A stretch of 20,726 bases of DNA, taken from contig JAUCBJ010002327.1 in the NCBI GenBank assembly GCA_032718475.1, positions 1 through 20,726 of the forward strand, in the 5' to 3' direction. Every line of letters starts with the position of its first letter. Position 1 is the stretch's first letter. Below, one piece after another: positions 18,117 to 20,726 of the stretch. The stretch comes from Nemertoderma westbladi (lineage: Eukaryota > Xenacoelomorpha > Nemertodermatida > Nemertodermatidae). Position numbers and translations under genes: made by a program. The notes below the pieces were generated by a model. The model ran no database searches, was not told the origin of the DNA, and saw only the letters and a list, made by a program, of their open reading frames with translations.

Positions 18117-18206
18117 ACGTTGCATCTGTTACACGTTACTGCTATTTCACTCTCTAACTCACGCTAATGTAATAAATTTAGCTGTACACGTTGCATCTGT
18201 TACACG
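18117..18206 (+). promoter_or_regulatory. Pair of 19-bp direct repeats upstream of the 18330 gene
   Basis: ACGTTGCATCTGTTACACG is repeated exactly at 18117-18135 and 18188-18206, a 71-bp step, some 125-215 bp before the start codon. It is a possible regulatory or replication-protein site; the function is inferred from position only. Confidence 0.5.
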
Positions 18207-18256
18207 AAGCAACTATATTCCTCACTGTAAGTCACTCTGCTGTATTAAAGCAACCA

Positions 18257-18262
18257 TATAAA
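18257..18262 (+). promoter_or_regulatory. TATA box candidate for the 18330 gene
   Basis: CCATATAAACAG lies 68 nt before the ATG, leaving room for a short leader of about 40 nt. Confidence 0.45.
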
Positions 18263-18329
18263 CAGAAGTTTTACAATCTAATAATCATTTATTTAGTTTT
18301 TATTTTTCAAAATAGTTTTCATTCTAATT

Positions 18330-19373
18330 ATGGATTTATTTAAAAAAACTTCAAGCAATACTTGGAAATTTACATTTAATAAATATACCTGTAGTATTGT
18401 TTATGGCAAGTACTTTATATTACTCTCAAGCGATAGCAATGTAACAACGTGCTTCTCTTACCAGGATACACTCTACCTTCTAGACGTCTTAGAAATATTA
18501 TTCAACCGACAAAAGGAATCACCAGTTTCAAGAGGTAATATTTATCCTAATATAGAATTTACAAGAGGAAAGTTAAATATTTCTACCTGTGTTATTACTG
18601 AAAACGTATATATTCAGAAGCAAGGCAAATGTCAAATTCTAAACAAATCACTCATTAATTTATTGCTTCAGAGTAAGACAGAAATATTAGAATTGTTATC
18701 ACCACCACTCGAAATAATAAATCAGTGTTCTGTTGTTAATTTAACCAACCCATCTTTTGTTGGTTTTGTAAGCAAATATAAAGGAGCGACTTATATGGGA
18801 CTATGGGAGATTTCAGCTAGATATTCTGATGCTATTGGTCTTAGGTATTATAATGGGTTTAACTTAACAGCATCGGAAGTAAATTCATTGTGGTATGAAT
18901 GGAATTATGAAATTAGTAACGAAGGTGTCTTTTCAGAGCTAGATACGGACGATAAAGCTTTATCTGACCGACTTAAAGTAAAAATAAATGTACAAGAAAA
19001 AAAAGTAATTATTACAGACAAGGAAAGCAAATATTTACAGTTACATTACGATAAAGACATACCATATATAGAGTTTCTCTACGATATGATGTTAAAGGTT
19101 TCATCAACTGATATAGCAGACGGTTTCGCGATTCTATATCCACCAACTTGGAAGTTTAAGGTTAATAAGTCATGTCCAGAAGTAGTTTCATCCACATTTA
19201 ATCCAAAGACATACATCGAAGAGACATCGAGTGATAGAAAGCGCAGATCTACATCTCAAACATCTTCCATTCCCAACAATGATTCTATACCTACAAAGAA
19301 AATAAAAGTTACAAAAGCAAGTGAAGAGGTAGCAGATTACAATAAGGAACATATAAAAACAGTATCAGATTGA
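18330..19373 (+). CDS. Unrecognised 347-residue protein with four similar beta-beta-beta-beta-alpha segments; possible PC4-like ssDNA-binding protein
   Basis: A complete, uninterrupted frame, ATG to TGA, with a TATA box 68 nt upstream and no intron. I do not recognise the family. By eye the chain divides into four segments, each with several short beta-type strands followed by a hydrophobic helix: about 11-60, 72-124, 141-197 and 213-258. The third (SKYKGATYMGLWEI...GFNLTASEVNSLWYEW) resembles the pattern of PC4/p15 coactivator domains, in which strand-rich DNA-binding sheet is followed by a 'SLTPEQWNxL'-type helix. PC4 domains bind single-stranded DNA. The C-terminal 50 residues are polar and basic with RKRR (303-306) and KKIK (323-326), likely nuclear localisation signals. 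There is no signal peptide or membrane segment. It lies 546 bp before a PolB-like gene on the same strand, suggesting a partner in replication. Existence as a gene is fairly sure; function is inference. Confidence 0.75.
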   Translation: MDLFKKTSSNTWKFTFNKYTCSIVYGKYFILLSSDSNVTTCFSYQDTLYLLDVLEILFNRQKESPVSRGNIYPNIEFTRGKLNISTCVITENVYIQKQGKCQILNKSLINLLLQSKTEILELLSPPLEIINQCSVVNLTNPSFVGFVSKYKGATYMGLWEISARYSDAIGLRYYNGFNLTASEVNSLWYEWNYEISNEGVFSELDTDDKALSDRLKVKINVQEKKVIITDKESKYLQLHYDKDIPYIEFLYDMMLKVSSTDIADGFAILYPPTWKFKVNKSCPEVVSSTFNPKTYIEETSSDRKRRSTSQTSSIPNNDSIPTKKIKVTKASEEVADYNKEHIKTVSD

Positions 19374-19416
19374 TTTATTATTAACTAGAGACTTTTCTTT
19401 TTCAGTTTCACACTGA

Positions 19417-19712
19417 CTTGTAAAGGTAACTTTTTATCACAAAGCGTGATTATTATAAAGTATTTGCATGTAAAGGTGACTTTATTGAGTAAATATTGGT
19501 GATAGTTTAATGTGAGCACTGGATTATGTATAAATCATTCGCATGTAAATACGTGAGTTTACACCACCATAATAAAACATTTGCATGTAAAACCTACTTT
19601 ATCAATGAAAATTAAAAACGCATTAGACACATCTTGGTTTAGACTTGATTTTATTATAAAGAATTCAGTTGTAAAAGCAACTTTATTTATGATATTAGTT
19701 TCCAATGTAACT
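19417..19712. promoter_or_regulatory. Five to six copies of a GCATGTAAAGNNNNCTTTAT dyad between the two ORFs
   Basis: Copies with the TGTAAA/TGTAAC core start at 19419, 19469, 19544, 19586, 19670 and 19706. The best are GCATGTAAAGGTGACTTTAT (19467-19486) and TTGTAAAAGCAACTTTAT (19669-19686), which contain the inverted pair TAAAG/CTTTA or a close variant around four bases. Two copies begin ATTTGCAT, the octamer bound by POU factors. Spacings (50, 75, 42, 84, 36) are irregular, so this is a cluster of sites rather than a tandem array. They could be binding sites for a replication or regulatory protein, or a promoter/terminator region. Confidence 0.65.
19571..19576 (+). terminator. AATAAA polyadenylation signal candidate
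   Basis: Located 198 nt after the TGA of the 18330 gene and inside the dyad cluster. It is the first AATAAA on this strand after that stop. Confidence 0.4.
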
Positions 19713-19750
19713 GTTATTTATGATTGGTTGGTATAAGTAGAAACTTGAAA

Positions 19751-19762
19751 TATATATATAAA
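19751..19762 (+). promoter_or_regulatory. TATA box candidate for the PolB-like gene
   Basis: TATATATATAAA is followed by two GAGCTC sites (19763-19768, 19782-19787), the second about 30 nt downstream where transcription might start. A splice-acceptor-like GTTTTAG (19901-19907) lies just before the ATG. Confidence 0.45.
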
Positions 19763-19919
19763 GAGCTCAACTGATTCAATCGAGCTCATTCTGAAAATAT
19801 TAAATTAATTAAAGTTTAGATATTATATTTTATTTGTGTTGAGTAGCTTATGAATTTTTTTTGATTATATATATAACAATATTCATATTAATTTTAAATT
19901 GTTTTAGGATAATAAAGAG

Positions 19920-20726
19920 ATGGATAAACAATTGAAATGTCCATTTTGTCCTCCTCAAATTTCTAAACGTAACTATTTACGCCACCTAAGGACGCATTTT
20001 GAAGGTTATTCTTGTTTTAAGTGTCACGTTTTCACACCTACAGAAGAAATATGTAAACGACATGAGTCAACTACGGGATGTAAAGAAATGAAGTTTTGCG
20101 TGTATGAAAAAACTTGCCCTACTTGTAATAAAGAGTATTTATATGAGAATTACTTACGTCACGACTGTCACCAACGTTATTATCATGTTAGACCACCACC
20201 ACAACGGAACCAAAACAATACTATCGTATCTAGAAAAAGACTGAAATCTGGTCAAGGTTCATCAATTTTTAACATTGAACGAGCCGCACACGATAACCGT
20301 TTAGAAATCTATGTTTACAATCTTCCAAATGATGAAGATTTTCCTGATATTCATTCATCATTAATTAAAATTCTACCTCACATCCAAACTTTATTATTAG
20401 GAAAACTTAGCGAAATGAATGTACTTAGACCCTGGCTAGGTGTGAATATACTCATGTATCGATCACATTTTTCAGAGGGTGATCAAGAAGAAGCTTTCTA
20501 TTTTAGTTCTTCAGGTGGTGCAGTTAATACCGTAGATTCACATGAAAGTTTTGACACATGGTTTGAGTATGTATTAGAAAAATTAATGCAAAAAATAGCC
20601 ATATTTAACACTCGTGGCTCAGGATGGCGCGTTAAATCTTTATTAAGAGTGGAAATTAAAGTAGCTGAATCCAAGTGTAGGTCGTTACTATATAAGGGAC
20701 ACGGTTATATGGAGTTACCTAAGGCT
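19920..20726 (+). CDS. N-terminal part of a zinc-finger, Maverick/Polinton/adintovirus-type DNA polymerase B-like protein (partial)
   Basis: The frame opens at ATG 19920 and stays open for 269 codons to the window edge. Three N-terminal zinc fingers are visible: C7-C10-H22-H26, C32-C35-H48-C54 and C66-C69-H81-H84. A basic Pro/Gln linker with RKRLK follows. Residues 105-230 form a mixed alpha/beta region (LRPWLGVNILMYRSHF, FDTWFEYVLEKLMQKIAIFN). Then GSGW (233-236) is followed by LLRVEIKVAESK and LLYKGHGYMELPKA. Proteins carrying protein-primed DNA polymerase B in animal Mavericks/Polintons and relatives typically have such fingers and a G-SGW...L-L-I...G-Y--LPK block ahead of the exonuclease and polymerase domains, which here lie beyond the window. 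The polymerase itself is not seen, so the assignment rests on this N-terminal block. Confidence 0.65.
   Translation, partial: MDKQLKCPFCPPQISKRNYLRHLRTHFEGYSCFKCHVFTPTEEICKRHESTTGCKEMKFCVYEKTCPTCNKEYLYENYLRHDCHQRYYHVRPPPQRNQNNTIVSRKRLKSGQGSSIFNIERAAHDNRLEIYVYNLPNDEDFPDIHSSLIKILPHIQTLLLGKLSEMNVLRPWLGVNILMYRSHFSEGDQEEAFYFSSSGGAVNTVDSHESFDTWFEYVLEKLMQKIAIFNTRGSGWRVKSLLRVEIKVAESKCRSLLYKGHGYMELPKA

Noticed and set aside
18330-19373. Retroelement Gag or a capsid protein
   Set aside because: No zinc knuckle, no capsid-like helical pattern, and no pol or LTR nearby. The strand-rich repeats and context fit a replication protein better, though not proven.

Overview
The window looks like intergenic, transposon-dense DNA from an animal, probably a marine invertebrate. 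The evidence is AT-rich eukaryotic sequence, tRNA-derived SINE sequence, Ty3/gypsy elements with LTRs, TTAA- and TA-flanked DNA transposons and minisatellites. I cannot name the species, and I see no clear host gene. Most short open frames are chance or shadows of the elements below.

Layout. 1-480: minus-strand decayed reverse transcriptase (RT) running off the left edge. 689-2830: Tc1/mariner-like non-autonomous element (TA duplication, CAGTAC ends) with seven copies of one 15-bp motif. 2898-3270: foldback MITE with a 9-bp duplication. 3280-4239: nothing recognised. 4244-6130: one piggyBac-like end followed by diverged direct and inverted repeats. 6355-15312: an old minus-strand Ty3/gypsy element. 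Its RT gene has been hit by three later insertions, each with a clean target duplication: a 4.9-kb plus-strand LTR retrotransposon (6566-11441, ACTTT), a tRNA-derived SINE (11599-11844, TATTAATCG) and a piggyBac-like element (12091-13668, TTAA). 15313 onward: LTR of the old element, boundary unknown. 15873-16307: 15-bp minisatellite, about 29 copies. 17239-17460: 93-bp repeats. 17517-17926: a small tRNA-like repeat.

18117-20726 is different: compact, intronless-looking and virus-like. A 347-residue protein of unknown family (18330-19373) is followed after about 550 bp by the start of a second open frame. That second protein has three N-terminal zinc fingers and a GSGW...LPK block resembling the N-terminal region of Maverick/Polinton/adintovirus-type protein-primed DNA polymerase B proteins. 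The spacer holds repeated GCATGTAAAG-type dyads, and each gene has its own TATA box. My reading is the left part of a PolB-bearing self-replicating element, with the first protein possibly a repeat-built, PC4-like single-strand DNA-binding protein. That fold is inferred from pattern only.

All the retroelement genes are broken by frameshifts, stops or nested insertions. The two ORFs at the right end are the only ones that look intact, and the second is cut by the window edge.
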